DNA of 64,000 nucleotides from Rhizobium sp. 16-449-1b (GTDB lineage Bacteria > Pseudomonadota > Alphaproteobacteria > Rhizobiales > Rhizobiaceae). Both the position numbers and the translations under genes were made by a program. A model generated the notes under the pieces. That model was not told the origin of the DNA. It did not search any database and saw only the letters and a list, made by a program, of their open reading frames with translations. This document shows, piece by piece, positions 16,842-26,991 of this stretch. The stretch spans positions 186,001 to 250,000 of the forward strand of contig NZ_JAGHMH010000003.1 in assembly GCF_017741935.1 (NCBI RefSeq), given 5' to 3'. Numbering within the stretch: the stretch's first letter is position 1; every line of letters begins with the position of its first letter.

Positions 16842-17288
16842 TTAAGCGGCGACCGGCAGGGCGCCACGGCGGGCATCGATCGAGTAGAGGCCCGGGCCGA
16901 AGGTGGCGAGCAGGATGTAGGCGCCTGCGAGCGTGAAGTTCTTCATCAGCATGATGCCGTTGAGCGCGTTGATCCAGCCGAGAGCGGCATCCGGCCAGCC
17001 GGGAACCGCAACGGTGCCGGAGTGGAAGACAGCGCCGGTGAAGATGCAGAATGCGGCCAGTGCCCAGCCGACGATCTTCGTCTGGAAGCCGACGAGAACG
17101 GCAAGACCGGTGACGAGTTCGAACAGGCCGGCGAGGTAGGCAAGGGCGGTCGCGGCAGGCAGGCCGGCGCCGGTGATCATGCCGGCGGTACCAGCCGGGT
17201 CGGTCAGCTTGCCGAAGCCGGAATAGATGAAGATGAAGGACAGGAGGATGCGGGCGACGAGAATGACAATGTTCTGGGTATTCGACAT
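16842..17288 (-). CDS. DoxX-family membrane protein
   Basis: The 148-residue protein has four predicted membrane segments, starting with ILLSFIFIYSGFGKLTDPAGT, the typical DoxX start. Later GLFELVTGLAVLVGF and LAAFCIFTGAVFH helices follow. DoxX/YphA-type proteins are poorly characterised inner-membrane proteins, sometimes tied to redox stress. It lies divergent from a glutathione S-transferase gene with about 220 bases between, so shared control is possible though unproven. Confidence 0.9.
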   Translation of the reverse strand: MSNTQNIVILVARILLSFIFIYSGFGKLTDPAGTAGMITGAGLPAATALAYLAGLFELVTGLAVLVGFQTKIVGWALAAFCIFTGAVFHSGTVAVPGWPDAALGWINALNGIMLMKNFTLAGAYILLATFGPGLYSIDARRGALPVAA

Positions 17289-17509
17289 GGAACTGTCTCC
17301 GGTTGAATGAGCTGAGACCGGTGTGCCCCCGGCACGGTTGTCGATCTCGTATGCACTGTTTCTCCTCTTTTTTGGCCGTCGTGGAAAGATAGACGGGAGC
17401 GGACAGTTTGTTCAGTAATAGTGAACGACTGAGTGCGCACGATCACCGCTTGCCATGTCCCTCGGGGCTCTTCTATGGTCGGCCGCCTTATCCCGCATGG
17501 AGAATTCAG

Positions 17510-18220
17510 ATGGCAGACCTTTCCGCATTCCCGATCACAAAACGCTGGCCGGCAAGCAATCCCGATATCATCCAGCTCTATTCGCTGCCGACACCGAACG
17601 GGGTGAAGGTGTCGATCGCGCTGGAGGAGCTCGCTCTGCCCTACGAGCCGCATCTGATCTCCTTCGGCACCAACGACCAGAAATCTCCGGAGTTCATGTC
17701 GCTCAATCCGAATGGCCGTATTCCGGCGATCATCGATCCCAATGGCCCTGATGGAAAGCCGATCGGCCTGTTCGAATCCGGAGCGATCCTCGTCTATCTC
17801 GCCGAAAAGACCGGCAAGCTCATGCCCCAGGATAGCGCCGGCCGCTATGAGACGCTCCAGTGGGTGTTCTTCCAGATGGGCGGCATCGGGCCGATGTTCG
17901 GCCAGCTCGGCCACTTCCACAAGTTCGCCGCCGACAAGGTCGCCAACAACTCCTATCCGGTGGAGCGTTATCGTGACGAGTCCAAGCGCCTTCTCGGCGT
18001 TCTGGAAGAGCGCCTGCAGGGCCGCCAGTGGATCATGGGCGACACCTACACCATCGCCGATATCACCACGTTCCCATGGGTGCGCGGCGCCGACGTTTTC
18101 TACGGCGGCAGGGAGCTTTTGGAATACGACAAGTTCCCGGCGGTGATGGACTGGCTGAAGCGCTGCATCGCGCGCCCGGCGAGCGAGAAGGGCCTGAACA
18201 TCCCGGCGCGCCCGGCCTGA
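17510..18220 (+). CDS. Glutathione S-transferase family protein (YghU/YfcG-like)
   Basis: The 236-residue protein has an N-terminal thioredoxin-like domain (YSLPTPNGVKVSIALEEL, with the NPNGRIPAI cis-Pro loop and an LFESGAILVYLAEK glutathione-binding ESGAI motif). An all-helical C-terminal domain with YTIADITTFPW follows. This is the nu-class pattern, whose members act as disulfide-bond reductases using glutathione. The ATG at 17510 is preceded by GGAG at eight bases. The gene ends at a clear terminator. Confidence 0.92.
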   Translation: MADLSAFPITKRWPASNPDIIQLYSLPTPNGVKVSIALEELALPYEPHLISFGTNDQKSPEFMSLNPNGRIPAIIDPNGPDGKPIGLFESGAILVYLAEKTGKLMPQDSAGRYETLQWVFFQMGGIGPMFGQLGHFHKFAADKVANNSYPVERYRDESKRLLGVLEERLQGRQWIMGDTYTIADITTFPWVRGADVFYGGRELLEYDKFPAVMDWLKRCIARPASEKGLNIPARPA

Positions 18221-18254
18221 GCCTCCTACAGCGGTCACATGTGCCCATAACGTC

Positions 18255-18281
18255 AAAAGCCGGCCCACTGGGCCGGCTTTT
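18255..18281. terminator. Intrinsic terminator after glutathione S-transferase gene
   Basis: A perfect 12 bp stem, AAAAGCCGGCCC and GGGCCGGCTTTT, with a three-base loop. The A and T runs make it bidirectional, so it also serves the convergent PAS gene. Confidence 0.88.
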
Positions 18282-18300
18282 CCGTGACAGCAGGTAGGTT

Positions 18301-18747
18301 TTACTGGCGGCGAATGGCGGCCTTGCCGGTGTCGGCTTCGATGCGCGGGAAGATGAACATGCCGATCATGCTGCCATTGCCTTCCTCTTCGTAGCCGTTC
18401 GATTCACCCATGCAGAACAGCGGCTGGCGGTAGCCGTTTGGCATGATGATCGTGGTCGAAAAACAGAAGGACGAGGATAGCGCCGCGGCCTGTTCGAAAA
18501 TCTGGACGATGCGGCCGCGATCCTTGGGATCATAACAGCGCATCAGGCTGAGCAGGCCGCATTCGGGTACGCTCAGGCCATGAAGCCGGGCGCTGCGTTC
18601 CTGAAGGCGGATCACGCCGCTGGAAAAGTCGCCGACCCAGCTTTCCGATATCGAGAGCTGAGCGAGCATGTCGGGATTGTTGTCGTTGAGTTCCAGCGAT
18701 CCGCGCAAGAGCGGTGCCGCTGCGGTGGTTTTTGTTATCTTAAACAC
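18301..18747 (-). CDS. Small PAS-like sensory protein
   Basis: The 148-residue protein looks like a single PAS domain without an output domain. ISESWVGDFSSG is followed by RLHGLSVPECG, then DRGRIVQIFEQA, and a final strand MIGMFIFPRIEAD. The pattern resembles the PAS-fold sensor modules of histidine kinases. The GTG at 18747 follows a good GGGGAA; the frame is open to an ATG at 18804 that would add 19 residues. Ligand and partner are unknown. It stands alone, with a long gap upstream. Confidence 0.72.
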   Translation of the reverse strand: MFKITKTTAAAPLLRGSLELNDNNPDMLAQLSISESWVGDFSSGVIRLQERSARLHGLSVPECGLLSLMRCYDPKDRGRIVQIFEQAAALSSSFCFSTTIIMPNGYRQPLFCMGESNGYEEEGNGSMIGMFIFPRIEADTGKAAIRRQ

Positions 18748-19116
18748 ATTGTTCCCCAGTTTGGGCGCAGCGTTCTCCCATGCTGCACACCCGGCAAACA
18801 TCACAGATTCAGTCGACGCCGGGCATCATGCTCGGTGGCTGGAAAATAGCGTTCCAAGCGGTCGCTCCGTAAAGTGAGCCCACTCTGCCCAGCCTTTCCA
18901 AAATATGCAACTTCTAATTTAATTCAGGATAAGTAACTCTGTCCATGCGTCAATGCAATTCTGAGCGGTGTCGGCGATGCGGCGGCAAGAGCGCCTGAAC
19001 GAAACGCCGAACACAGCGCGAATCTATAAGTTTTTTTGCAGAAACGGCAATGGCTTTTCACACGCTGGCGTACGCTGACGCTCAACGGTTAACGATCAGA
19101 AATAGCGGAAAGGTTG

Positions 19117-19218
19117 ATGAAAACACTGCTAAATAATGCAGAATTGATGGACTTGCGGGCTTTTCAAGCTGCTGACGACAACCATTGGATCGAAAATTCG
19201 ATTGTTACGGGAATTTGA
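19117..19218 (+). CDS. Possible 33-residue small protein
   Basis: An ATG preceded by GGAAAGG opens a 33-codon frame (starting MKTLLNNAEL and ending IVTGI) in the otherwise empty region between the PAS gene and groEL. The product is acidic and soluble, with no signal peptide or membrane segment. No family is recognised. Only the good ribosome-binding site and start context support it, so it may be chance. Confidence 0.25.
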   Translation: MKTLLNNAELMDLRAFQAADDNHWIENSIVTGI

Positions 19219-19358
19219 CCCCTCGGTAAAAATCGCCCGTCGAGCAAGCTTCACGAAAGCCTCGCCAAGCTCAACGGTTCGCCACTTGGGTGATTATACG
19301 TTTCATCACGTGGTTGAAAAATGTCGCGTGCAAATGTGAGCGCGAATCACAAAATGAA

Positions 19359-19382
19359 AAGGGCGACCCGAGGGCCGCCCTT
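19359..19382 (-). terminator. groEL terminator
   Basis: A 10 bp stem with one mismatch (AAGGGCGACC and GGCCGCCCTT) and a four-base loop, placed 42 bases past the groEL stop. On the minus strand it is followed by TTCATTTTG. A nearly identical hairpin ends the galactonate operon at 55955. Confidence 0.75.
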
Positions 19383-19424
19383 CCGTAACTGAACCGGTTG
19401 GCTCAGACATAAGACCCGAAGGTC

Positions 19425-21089
<1,665 letters not shown>

Positions 21090-21121
21090 TCAGCGAACTG
21101 AGATGGATGGGAACCGGCTGA

Positions 21122-21418
21122 TTAGCCGATGATGCCCATGATGTCGGCTTCCTTCATGATCAGAAGGTCTTCGCCGTTGATCTTGACTTCGGTGCCGGAC
21201 CACTTGCCGAACAGAACGCGGTCGCCAGCCTTGACGTCGAGAGCGACGACCTTGCCGGACTCGTCACGAGCGCCGGTGCCGACGGCGACGATTTCGCCTT
21301 CCTGCGGCTTTTCCTTGGCGGTGTCAGGAATGATGATGCCGCCCTTGGTCTTTTCTTCGGACTCAACGCGGCGAACAACGACGCGATCGTGAAGGGGGCG
21401 GAAGTTGGTGCTTGCCAT
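21122..21418 (-). CDS. groES: Co-chaperonin GroES
   Basis: The 98-residue protein has the full GroES sequence plan. [12 protein letters not shown] lies at the start, the mobile loop [21 protein letters not shown] binds GroEL, and the roof and C-terminal strands ([15 protein letters not shown]) follow. It caps the GroEL ring during folding. It is the first gene of the operon, with the CIRCE repeat about 60 bases upstream of its start. Confidence 0.98.
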   Translation of the reverse strand: MASTNFRPLHDRVVVRRVESEEKTKGGIIIPDTAKEKPQEGEIVAVGTGARDESGKVVALDVKAGDRVLFGKWSGTEVKINGEDLLIMKEADIMGIIG

Positions 21419-21476
21419 TGTCTAATCCCTCGATCAAATGACACTCGCAGGCCGGTATGGCCCACACGGATGGGTG

Positions 21477-21503
21477 TTAGCACTCTCCTCTGGTGAGTGC
21501 TAG
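21477..21503 (-). promoter_or_regulatory. CIRCE operator of groESL
   Basis: The sequence TTAGCACTC, nine bases, then GAGTGCTAG matches the CIRCE inverted repeat (TTAGCACTC-N9-GAGTGCTAA) except for the last base. CIRCE is bound by the HrcA repressor, which releases it on heat shock. It lies between the probable promoter and groES. Confidence 0.95.
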
Positions 21504-21842
21504 CGACCTGCATTTAGGAGCGGCCATCTGGGGAGTCAAGGGAAGCTGTCGTAATTTTCCGACGCCCCATGTCTATAGCCGTATGATGGCAAAGTTGTGA
21601 ACCTGCCGCGCGCCAGTCGGGGTCATGAAAACGCTTCGATGGTTAATGCCGGAAAGGGCAGGGGCAGCGCCGCATCTCCCAGCGCCGAGCTTTGTCATAA
21701 ACCCGTGTCCGGAATTTGCGAAAGGCCATCAAGAGCTGCCGTCTTGGCCACGCCGCCGGGCCGGGATTGTCCAGCCCCGATGCGGGTGATATCGAGCGAC
21801 AGGGGACAGCCGGCAGAGGTCGGCAAAGGGGTGGATATATAT
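21504..21842. other. Divergent region between groESL and chrA
   Basis: About 340 bases with no supported gene. The left end must hold the groESL promoter on the minus strand. On the + strand the chrA frame is open back to 21597, but the extra residues look uncoded-like and non-conserved. A purine-rich AAAGGGGTGG and an ATATATAT run precede the chosen chrA start. Confidence 0.5.
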
Positions 21843-23258
21843 ATGAGCGTGGACGGAGCGGTGATGGCGGATGACAGCGTGGCATCGGTGCCGTTTGGCG
21901 AGGCCGTCCGCGTCTGGGCCAGGATCGGCTGTCTGAGCTTCGGCGGTCCCGCCGGCCAGATCGCCCTGATGCACCGGACCATCGTCGATGAAAAGCGCTG
22001 GATCTCCGAGGATCGCTTCCTGCACGCGCTGAACTATTGCATGCTGCTGCCAGGCCCCGAGGCGCAGCAGCTCGCCACCTATATCGGCTGGCTGATGCAT
22101 GGCGTGCGCGGCGGCATCCTCGCCGGCCTGCTCTTCATCCTCCCCGGCTTCGTGGTCATGCTGGGTCTCTCCGCCCTCTACGCCGTCTTCCAGGAAACGA
22201 GTTGGCTTCCAGCCCTGTTCTTCGGCCTCAAGGCCGCCGTGCTTGCGGTCGTCGTCGAAGCGCTGCTGCGCCTTGCCCGGCGCGCGCTGAAAACCCGCGC
22301 GCATTACTATATCGCCGCCGCCTCTTTCCTGGCGCTGTTCATGCTGAACGCGCCGTTCCCCATCGTCGTCATCCTCGCCGGCCTCACCGGCTTTGCGCTG
22401 CACCGCTATGCCAATCGCCACGCGCCGACGCAAGAAGCGAAAGCGCAATCGCCCCGCCGCCTGCCCACGTTTACGACCCACGCCATCGCCCGGCCGCTCC
22501 TCGTTCTCGTCTTCTGGATCCTCATCTGGCAGGCGCCGTTGCTTCTCGTCCGCAATCTGCACGCGCCATCCGATCTTATCGCCGAGGCGCTCAGCGGCGA
22601 GACCAATGTCTTCGGCGCGCTCTTCATCTTCTTCTCCAAGATGGCGGTGATCACTTTCGGCGGCGCCTATGCGGTGCTCACCTATGTCGCGCAGGTCGCC
22701 GTCGGCCATTATGCCTGGCTGCAGCCGGGCGAGATGCTGGATGGCCTGGCGCTGGCCGAAACCACGCCCGGCCCGCTGGTCCTCGTCCTCTGCTTCGTCG
22801 GCTTCCTCGCGGGCTACCGTAACCCGCTCTTCATGGCGCCGCTGATGGGTGGCGCGCTCGGCGCCACGCTGGTCGCCTGGGCCACCTTCGTCCCGAGCTT
22901 CGTCTGGATTTTCGCCGGCGCCCCCTTCGTCGAGAAGCTGCGCGACAATGCTGGCCTGTCCGCCGCTCTGTCGGCTATCACCGCTGCCGTCGTCGGCGTC
23001 ATCCTAAATCTGTCGCTCTGGTTCGGCCTGCATGTGCTCTTCGCAGAGGTCGGCCGGGTAGCACTTCTGTCGCGTGGTGCTGGCCTTCCCATCGTCAGCC
23101 TCGCCTGGCCGCAATGGGCCACGATCGATATCGCGGCGCTTGCGATCTTCGTGATCGCGTCCGTTCTCCTGTTTTACGTGAAGATGGGCATGGTCAAGGT
23201 CTTGGGGCTTTGCGCTGCGGCTGGTCTCGCCATCAAGGGTGCCGAACTGCTGCTCTGA
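21843..23258 (+). CDS. chrA: Chromate transporter ChrA
   Basis: The 471-residue membrane protein has the two homologous halves of the long CHR family. The N-terminal half contains LSFGGPAGQIALMH and LLPGPEAQQLATYIGW. The C-terminal half contains ITFGGAYAVLTYVAQ and ETTPGPLVLVLCFVGFLAG. About ten hydrophobic segments are visible. ChrA exports chromate, driven by proton motive force. Start choice is uncertain: ATG at 21843 follows an AGGGG stretch, while ATG at 21864 has GGAG at good spacing. No chrB regulator lies nearby, so metal resistance need not be its main task. Confidence 0.92.
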   Translation: MSVDGAVMADDSVASVPFGEAVRVWARIGCLSFGGPAGQIALMHRTIVDEKRWISEDRFLHALNYCMLLPGPEAQQLATYIGWLMHGVRGGILAGLLFILPGFVVMLGLSALYAVFQETSWLPALFFGLKAAVLAVVVEALLRLARRALKTRAHYYIAAASFLALFMLNAPFPIVVILAGLTGFALHRYANRHAPTQEAKAQSPRRLPTFTTHAIARPLLVLVFWILIWQAPLLLVRNLHAPSDLIAEALSGETNVFGALFIFFSKMAVITFGGAYAVLTYVAQVAVGHYAWLQPGEMLDGLALAETTPGPLVLVLCFVGFLAGYRNPLFMAPLMGGALGATLVAWATFVPSFVWIFAGAPFVEKLRDNAGLSAALSAITAAVVGVILNLSLWFGLHVLFAEVGRVALLSRGAGLPIVSLAWPQWATIDIAALAIFVIASVLLFYVKMGMVKVLGLCAAAGLAIKGAELLL

Positions 23259-23376
23259 GGGCCGTCGGAACGCATAGGGTCTCAAGAATTTCATCGTCCC
23301 GCATTGCAAAATTTCTTGCCATCGCGGCGGGGCTTTGCGATGTCAGCCCTCATCGAATGAAAACCGGGACTTTGAA

Positions 23377-24225
23377 ATGGCGCAGCGCATCGAGAATTTC
23401 GCAGAGATCACCAGTCACTATGATGCGGTGTTCTGCGATGTGTGGGGCGTGTTGCACAACGGCGTTTCGCCCTTTCCGAAGGCTGCCGCAGCCCTGCAGG
23501 CCGCGCGCGAAGCCGGTCTTACGGTCGTCCTGATCACCAATTCGCCGCGCATCGCACCGCTCGTCGTCGATCAGCTCCGCAACATCGGCATCCAGGACGA
23601 AGCCTATGACCGCATCGTCACCTCCGGCGACGTCACCCGTGGCCTGATCGCCGAGGGCCCGAAGAAGGTCTTCCTGCTCGGCCCGGATCGCGATATCGCC
23701 ATCATCGAAGGCATCGGCGTCACCCGTGTCTCCGCCGAGGAGGCCGATTGCGTCGTCTGCACCGGTTTCTTCGACGATGAGACCGAGACGCCCGAGGATT
23801 ACACCGACATGCTAAAGGCCTTCCAAGCCCGCGACGTGCCGCTGATCTGTGCCAACCCCGACCTGATCGTCGAGCGCGGCCACAAGATGATCCCCTGCGC
23901 CGGCGCCATGGCCGCCTATTACGATCAGCTCGGCGGCAAGACGCGCATTGCCGGCAAGCCGCACAAGCCGATCTATGACGCCGTGCTCTCGGTCGCCCGC
24001 GAAATGCGCGGTGACCTCAAGATGGACCGCATCCTGGCTATCGGCGACGGCATGCCGACGGATGTGCGCGGCGCCCTCGATTACGGCCTCGATCTCCTCT
24101 ATATCAGCGGCGGCATCCACGCGGCCGAATACACGCTGAACGGCGAGACCGACGAGGCGATCCTCACGGCCTATCTCGAACGTGAAAAGGCAACGCCGAA
24201 GTGGTGGATGCCGCGCCTGGCCTGA
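23377..24225 (+). CDS. HAD-superfamily IIA hydrolase (TIGR01459 type)
   Basis: The 282-residue protein is a NagD-like HAD phosphatase. It shows the nucleophile motif FCDVWGVLHNG, motif II in TVVLITNSPR, a cap between motifs II and III, a Lys in IAGKPHKPIYDA and the acidic motif AIGDGMPTDVRGA. The DVWGV form is typical of the alphaproteobacterial TIGR01459 group, usually found near ribF as here. The substrate is unknown. ribF follows 52 bases downstream on the same strand, so co-transcription is likely. A link to flavin nucleotide turnover is a reasonable guess only. Confidence 0.9.
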   Translation: MAQRIENFAEITSHYDAVFCDVWGVLHNGVSPFPKAAAALQAAREAGLTVVLITNSPRIAPLVVDQLRNIGIQDEAYDRIVTSGDVTRGLIAEGPKKVFLLGPDRDIAIIEGIGVTRVSAEEADCVVCTGFFDDETETPEDYTDMLKAFQARDVPLICANPDLIVERGHKMIPCAGAMAAYYDQLGGKTRIAGKPHKPIYDAVLSVAREMRGDLKMDRILAIGDGMPTDVRGALDYGLDLLYISGGIHAAEYTLNGETDEAILTAYLEREKATPKWWMPRLA

Positions 24226-24277
24226 GCCGCCCTGTGACCACCTTGTGTAAGCCCGAAGCATCAGTAAAGTCTGCCCG

Positions 24278-25264
24278 ATGACCGTCTTCCATCGCAATGA
24301 AACCCGAGAACCCTTGCCGGATCACCTCAGCGGCGGTGTGATCGCCATTGGCAATTTCGACGGCGTTCATCGCGGCCATCAGTCGGTTCTGGAAAGGGCG
24401 CTGGAGATCGCGCGGGATCGTGGCGTTCCCGCGCTGGTGCTGACCTTCGAGCCGCATCCGCGCACCGTGTTCCGTCCGCAGGAGCCGGTTTTCCGCATCA
24501 CGCCCGCGCCGCTGCGCGCCCGCATTCTCGAAGCCATGGGCTTCGGCGCGGTCATCGAATATCCTTTCGACCGTGAATTCTCGCAGCGCTCGGCGGATGA
24601 TTTCATCCATTCGATCCTCAAGGATTGGCTGGGCGCATCCGAGGTGGTGACCGGCGTCGATTTCCATTTCGGTCGCGGCCGCGAGGGTGGTCCGGCCTTC
24701 CTCATGGACGCCGGCAACAAATACGGCTTCGGTGTCACCCTGATCGACACCTTCCGCGACGAGAACGCCGACGTGGTCTCTTCCAGCCGCATCCGCGCGC
24801 TGTTGAAGGAAGGCGAGGTCAGCGAGGTCGCCGGCCTGCTCGGCTATCACTACACGGTCGAATCCGAGGTGATCGGCGGCGAAAAGCTCGGCCGCCAGCT
24901 GGGCTTCCCGACAGCCAACATGCGCCTTCCAGCCGAGGTCGAGCTGAAGCCCGGCATCTACGCCGTCCGCTTCCGCTTCGAGGATGGTACGATGCATGAC
25001 GCGGTCGCCAGCTACGGCCGCCGCCCGACAGTCACCGACAACGGCGCGCCACTGCTCGAGACCTTCGTCTTCGATTTCTCCGGCGATCTTTACGGCCAGA
25101 TCTGTTCCGTCTCCTTCTTCTCCTACCTGCGCCCGGAGCTGAAGTTCGACGGTCTCGATCCGCTGGTCGAGCAGATGAACCGCGACAAGGAAGAGGCGAG
25201 GGCGGTGCTATCAGGCATGCAGCCGATCAGCGAACTCGACCGCAAGCTCTGCGGCCTCGGCTGA
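24278..25264 (+). CDS. ribF: Bifunctional riboflavin kinase / FAD synthetase
   Basis: The 328-residue protein makes FMN from riboflavin and then FAD. The N-terminal adenylyltransferase domain shows AIGNFDGVHRGHQ (the HxGH-like nucleotide site) and LTFEPHPRTVF. The C-terminal kinase domain shows GEKLGRQLGFPTANM and the DLYGQ strand near the end. Length is normal. The gene ends three bases before the convergent EamA transporter gene, with no room for a terminator. Confidence 0.96.
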   Translation: MTVFHRNETREPLPDHLSGGVIAIGNFDGVHRGHQSVLERALEIARDRGVPALVLTFEPHPRTVFRPQEPVFRITPAPLRARILEAMGFGAVIEYPFDREFSQRSADDFIHSILKDWLGASEVVTGVDFHFGRGREGGPAFLMDAGNKYGFGVTLIDTFRDENADVVSSSRIRALLKEGEVSEVAGLLGYHYTVESEVIGGEKLGRQLGFPTANMRLPAEVELKPGIYAVRFRFEDGTMHDAVASYGRRPTVTDNGAPLLETFVFDFSGDLYGQICSVSFFSYLRPELKFDGLDPLVEQMNRDKEEARAVLSGMQPISELDRKLCGLG

Positions 25265-25267
25265 AGC

Positions 25268-26170
25268 TCATTCCTCTTCCGCATTGCGTTGAAGCAATGC
25301 CGCCACCGGATCCTCCGGCTCGATCGTCACGATGACGATCGAGAGAAAGATCAGCGCCGCCCCGACGCAGGCCATCACAGGCGGCCGCTCCAGCAAGACA
25401 AGGCAGGCGCCGATCGCGCCGAATATGCTCTCGCCGGAAACCAGCACCGCCGCCTTCGATGCCGGCACATGGCGCTGCGCATAAGTCTGCAGCCCGAACG
25501 CTGCCGCGGTGGAGAGAATGCCGAGCATCGCCAGGTCCGGCGCCGCCTGCCAGATCATCTCGCCCGTCAGCGGCTCCAGCAGCGGCGCCACCGGCATCAA
25601 GAGCAGCGCGGCGATCGCGAATTGCACGAAGGCCGAGGTGAACGGCCCGCCATGACGCCGCGCGTGGCGCCCGAGCAGCACCATCCAGAACGCATAGAAG
25701 ACGGCGGAGACCAGGCAGGCGACATCGCCCGTGTTCAGCGCCGCGAAGCCGCCGATCCCATCGGCCATCAGCCCGATGCCGGCAAGCGTCAGGCAGGCGG
25801 CAAAGATACCCAGCCGTCGCGTCGTCTCGCCGAAATAGACCCATGCCACGACAGGCGTGAGCACGGTGGCGGTGTTGACCAGGAAGCTCGCATTGACGAC
25901 CGTGGCGTTGACATAGGCCGTCTGCTGTATCGCTATTGCCACGGTGAAGGTCAGCGCAACACGAAGGATGCTTCGCGTCCATCCCGTGCTGCGCGCGCCG
26001 TTACGTTCGACGACCGCCAGGGGCAGCATCACCAGCGCCGCGATCAGGCAGCGCAGCATGGTGGCCGATAGCGGGCCCATATGCGTGAGCACCGTCTTTT
26101 GCGCGATATTGCCGAAGCCCCAGAAGGCAGCGGCGAGGATCAGCGAGACATAGGCGCTCCGCTTCGACAT
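25268..26170 (-). CDS. EamA-family (DMT) permease
   Basis: The 300-residue protein has ten predicted membrane helices in two EamA repeats (for example ILAAAFWGFGNIAQK in the first and VLVSGESIFGAIGACLVLLE in the second). Drug/metabolite transporters of this type export small metabolites or amino acids; the substrate is unknown. It is followed six bases upstream in the same direction by a LysE-type exporter, so two exporters form a likely operon. Confidence 0.92.
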   Translation of the reverse strand: MSKRSAYVSLILAAAFWGFGNIAQKTVLTHMGPLSATMLRCLIAALVMLPLAVVERNGARSTGWTRSILRVALTFTVAIAIQQTAYVNATVVNASFLVNTATVLTPVVAWVYFGETTRRLGIFAACLTLAGIGLMADGIGGFAALNTGDVACLVSAVFYAFWMVLLGRHARRHGGPFTSAFVQFAIAALLLMPVAPLLEPLTGEMIWQAAPDLAMLGILSTAAAFGLQTYAQRHVPASKAAVLVSGESIFGAIGACLVLLERPPVMACVGAALIFLSIVIVTIEPEDPVAALLQRNAEEE

Positions 26171-26176
26171 GGCGGT

Positions 26177-26821
26177 TCAGACCACGACCAGGCGATGCGC
26201 CGCCCGCGCCGCCAGCATCGCCGCAGAACCGAGCAACAGGCAGCCCGATATCATCGCGAACTGCCGCCGCCGCGCCGGATGCCCGAGCCAGGATCGCAGT
26301 ACCTGCCCGGTCAGGCTCCAGCCGTAGAAGCGCACCGCCGAGGCGAGCAGGAAGCCTGCGCCGAACCAGAGGCGGATACGGGTTTCGAAGGCAGAGGCGA
26401 CAAGGCCGACGAGCAGCACGATCTCGACATAGACGAGCGGATTGAGCCAGGTGACCGCGAGCATGGAGACTGCCGCGTTCCAGCGCGTGCGGCAGCTTGC
26501 AGCGATGCCGTCATCCATCACCGGTGTGCGCTGCAGGCTGCGACGGATGGCGCAGACGCCGTAAAAGACGAGGAACAGGATACCGAGAAGGTGCAGCGCC
26601 GCCGAAATGCCGGGATAGGCGCCGGGCGAGGCCTGAAAGCCCATCAGCCCGATGCCGACAAGCAGGATTTCCGAGAGATAGCCGATGCTGGCGACGAGCA
26701 GCATGTTGTCGCGCGCGAGCCCGGCATTGATCAAAGCGAGGTTTTGCGGACCGATCGAAAAGATCAGGCTGGCGCCGAGCAGAAATCCCGAGCCGGCCGC
26801 ATGATATGGAAAAACGTCCAT
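26177..26821 (-). CDS. LysE/ArgO-type amino acid exporter
   Basis: The 214-residue membrane protein starts with a helix carrying GASLIFSIGPQNLALINAGL, the LysE-family signature around the conserved GPQN. About six membrane segments are present, with AVTWLNPLVYVEIVLL in the second half. Such proteins export basic or other amino acids. Of the possible starts, ATG at 26821 has a GAGGG site at seven bases. It runs into the EamA gene with a six-base gap. An AraC-type regulator gene lies 170 bases upstream on the same strand, while many LysE genes are paired with LysR regulators instead. Confidence 0.9.
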   Translation of the reverse strand: MDVFPYHAAGSGFLLGASLIFSIGPQNLALINAGLARDNMLLVASIGYLSEILLVGIGLMGFQASPGAYPGISAALHLLGILFLVFYGVCAIRRSLQRTPVMDDGIAASCRTRWNAAVSMLAVTWLNPLVYVEIVLLVGLVASAFETRIRLWFGAGFLLASAVRFYGWSLTGQVLRSWLGHPARRRQFAMISGCLLLGSAAMLAARAAHRLVVV

Positions 26822-26991
26822 GGACATGCCCTCGAAAAAGGAGATCGAAGCAAGGGCGCAATCGGGCATCCAGCACTTGCGGTCGCCGGCCGCCGCCGAC
26901 GGCCGCAAGGGCTGCCCCTCAAACACCCTGTCTGCTATGTGGCATTGCGGGATAGCGCCGATCGTGGCCGGTTTGCTCGCCCGGCCGCGTT

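Larger units (their letters stand above)
18748..19424. other. Long AT-richer intergenic region downstream of groEL
   Basis: Nearly 680 bases without a convincing gene, lower in GC than its surroundings. It holds the promoter region of the PAS gene on its left, a possible 33-codon reading frame at 19117-19218, and the groEL terminator at its right end. No repeat, tRNA or known riboswitch was seen; a small RNA cannot be excluded. Confidence 0.55.
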
